Origin: JBGQBN01 sp041494805
GTDB taxonomy: Bacteria > Acidobacteriota > Terriglobia > Terriglobales > Acidobacteriaceae
Assembly (NCBI GenBank): GCA_041494805.1
Contig: JBGQBN010000098.1
Span: 1 to 6,480 of the forward strand
Direction: 5' to 3'
Length of the DNA stretch: 6,480 nt
The notes under the pieces were generated by a model, which saw only the letters and a list, made by a program, of their open reading frames with translations, was not told the origin of the DNA and searched no databases. Below are positions 5,664 through 6,480 of this stretch, in pieces. Position numbers and translations under genes: made by a program. How positions within the stretch are numbered: the first letter of the stretch is position 1; every line of letters starts with the position of its first letter.

Positions 5664-6296
5664 ATGATTCACGAAATCCTTCCCGTTGGCCCCTTGCAGT
5701 GCAACTGCTCCGTTATTGGAGACGAGGTTTCGCGCGAAGGTATGGTGATCGATCCGGGCGACGATATCGAAGAAATTCTTGCTCTCATTCGCAAGCATAA
5801 ACTTCAAATCAAACAAATCGTGATTACGCACGCCCATATTGACCACGTGGGCGGTGCTATGAAGTTGCGGGCTGCTACTGGGGCGCCCATTCTGCTCAAT
5901 CAGAACGATTTCGCCTTGCTGAAGATGCTTGATGTGCAAGCCACATGGGTCGGCATGGCGGCTCCCGGCACAGTGGAGATTGAGCAGAGCGTGGGGCAGG
6001 CCGATACGGTGCGGGCGGGTTCGCTGGCCGCGGATGTGATTCACACTCCCGGCCATACTGAGGGTAGCGTTTGTCTTTATTTTCCGGTGGAAAAGAAATT
6101 GATTGCGGGCGATACGTTGTTCGCGGGAAGCATCGGGCGGACTGATCTGCCGGGTGGTTCGCTTGAGAAGATCATTCGTTCGCTGCATGAAAAAGTGCTG
6201 GCGTTGCCGGATGACACCGTGGTCATTCCCGGCCATGGACCGCTTACGACTATTGGTGAGGAGCGGGAGACGAATCCGTTTCTGGTGAGTGGCTAG
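5664..6296 (+). CDS. MBL-fold metallo-hydrolase, YcbL/GloC-like (putative type II glyoxalase)
   Basis: 210-residue protein of the metallo-beta-lactamase fold, in the compact hydroxyacylglutathione-hydrolase-like branch typified by E. coli YcbL (GloC), which has the same length range and lacks the extra C-terminal domain of classical GloB. Metal ligands are complete: THAHIDHVGG (55-64; His56, His58, Asp60, His61), His131 in TPGHTEGS, Asp150 in AGDTLFAGSIGRTDLPGG (148-165) and His191 in IPGHGP. The N-terminus ILPVGPLQCNCSVI and C-terminal ETNPFL fit the family. The likely reaction is thioester hydrolysis of the S-lactoylglutathione type; substrate is inferred from family only, and the host's thiol is unknown. 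ATG 5664 has a weak, hairpin-embedded ribosome binding site. Its coding strand is G/T-rich at wobble positions. A 231-residue antisense frame overlaps it but is unsupported. Confidence 0.92.
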   Translation: MIHEILPVGPLQCNCSVIGDEVSREGMVIDPGDDIEEILALIRKHKLQIKQIVITHAHIDHVGGAMKLRAATGAPILLNQNDFALLKMLDVQATWVGMAAPGTVEIEQSVGQADTVRAGSLAADVIHTPGHTEGSVCLYFPVEKKLIAGDTLFAGSIGRTDLPGGSLEKIIRSLHEKVLALPDDTVVIPGHGPLTTIGEERETNPFLVSG

Positions 6297-6302
6297 CACC
6301 TC

Positions 6303-6337
6303 AGGGGCTGAAGCCCTCATCTTTAGGAGCCCTTAGC
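6303..6337. repeat. Diverged first unit of the 3' palindrome array
   Basis: A short palindrome, GGGCT (6305-6309) and AGCCC (6312-6316), sits six bases after the hydrolase stop and is followed by a 21-nt spacer. The sequence leading into the first intact repeat (6325-6344) matches the corresponding junction inside the array (6368-6387) at 15 of 20 positions, and its palindrome centre (GCTGAAGC) resembles that of the array (GCTAGAAGC). It may be an older unit that has drifted; it could also act as a weak transcription end for the hydrolase gene. Confidence 0.45.
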
Positions 6338-6480
6338 GGCACGGCTAGAAGCCGTGCCCTCCCGGGTAGCGGCCTTTGGTGGCACGGCTAGAAGCCGTGC
6401 CCTCCCGGGTAGCGGCCTTTGGTGGCACGGCTAGAAGCCGTGCCCTCCCGGGTAGCGGCCTTTGGTGGCACGGCTAGAAG
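6338..6480. repeat. 43-bp tandem repeat array with perfect hairpin in each unit, continuing beyond the window
   Basis: Three identical 43-bp units (6338-6380, 6381-6423, 6424-6466) and the first 14 bp of a fourth (6467-6480) follow the hydrolase gene head to tail. Each unit opens with a perfect palindrome: 9-bp arms GGCACGGCT and AGCCGTGCC around the loop AGA. A 22-nt linker containing CCCGGG, the tetranucleotide GTAG and GGCCTTTGGT follows. No variable spacers separate units, so this is not a CRISPR array. The form suits a REP-like palindrome amplified in tandem. No coding potential is apparent. The total copy number cannot be seen because the array leaves the window. Confidence 0.9.

Noticed and set aside
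5625..6320. 231-residue reading frame on the minus strand, longer than the hydrolase it overlaps
   Set aside because: The plus-strand frame has a complete set of metallo-beta-lactamase ligands; the antisense translation has no recognisable motif and is a by-product of GC-rich codon structure.
6338..6480. CRISPR array
   Set aside because: Repeats are directly tandem with identical linkers; there are no unique spacers, and no cas genes lie in the window.

Overview
This 6.5 kb, GC-rich window looks like chromosomal DNA from a free-living bacterium. Acidobacteriota is my best guess, from the feel of the proteins, the gene order and the palindromic intergenic repeats; no marker in the window proves it. 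All recognised genes lie on the + strand, are densely packed, and are mostly housekeeping.

Layout. (a) Positions 2-891: an ECF-type RNA polymerase sigma factor, probably cut at its 5' end by the window edge, followed 11 nt later by a small two-helix membrane protein with a charged, Trp/Arg-rich C-terminus. The pair resembles a sigma factor with a membrane-bound partner, but no known anti-sigma motif is visible. (b) Positions 951-1682: a six-helix DUF4386-type membrane protein with a near-perfect Shine-Dalgarno. (c) Positions 1884-5075: gap, pgk and tpiA, encoding three lower-glycolysis enzymes with intact active-site motifs. Their spacers are about 100-120 nt and both hold palindromes. (d) Positions 5127-5608: an extended -10 promoter, a complete tRNA-Leu(GAG) with encoded CCA, and secG for the Sec translocon. 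(e) Positions 5664-6296: a YcbL/GloC-like metallo-beta-lactamase-fold hydrolase. (f) Positions 6303-6480: a diverged palindromic unit, then three identical 43-bp tandem repeats and the start of a fourth, running off the window.

How the genes work together. TpiA makes glyceraldehyde-3-phosphate available to GAPDH, and Pgk then makes ATP from 1,3-bisphosphoglycerate. A GloC-like hydrolase nearby would fit detoxification of methylglyoxal, a triose-phosphate by-product, but that link is inference. secG and tRNA-Leu belong to a neighbourhood seen in many bacteria near tpiA; here the tRNA precedes secG.

I found no convincing new multi-gene system. The parts most worth a second look are the 43-bp hairpin array at the right edge, the palindromes in successive intergenic spacers, the sigma factor/membrane protein pair, and a change in coding-strand G/C bias around the tRNA.
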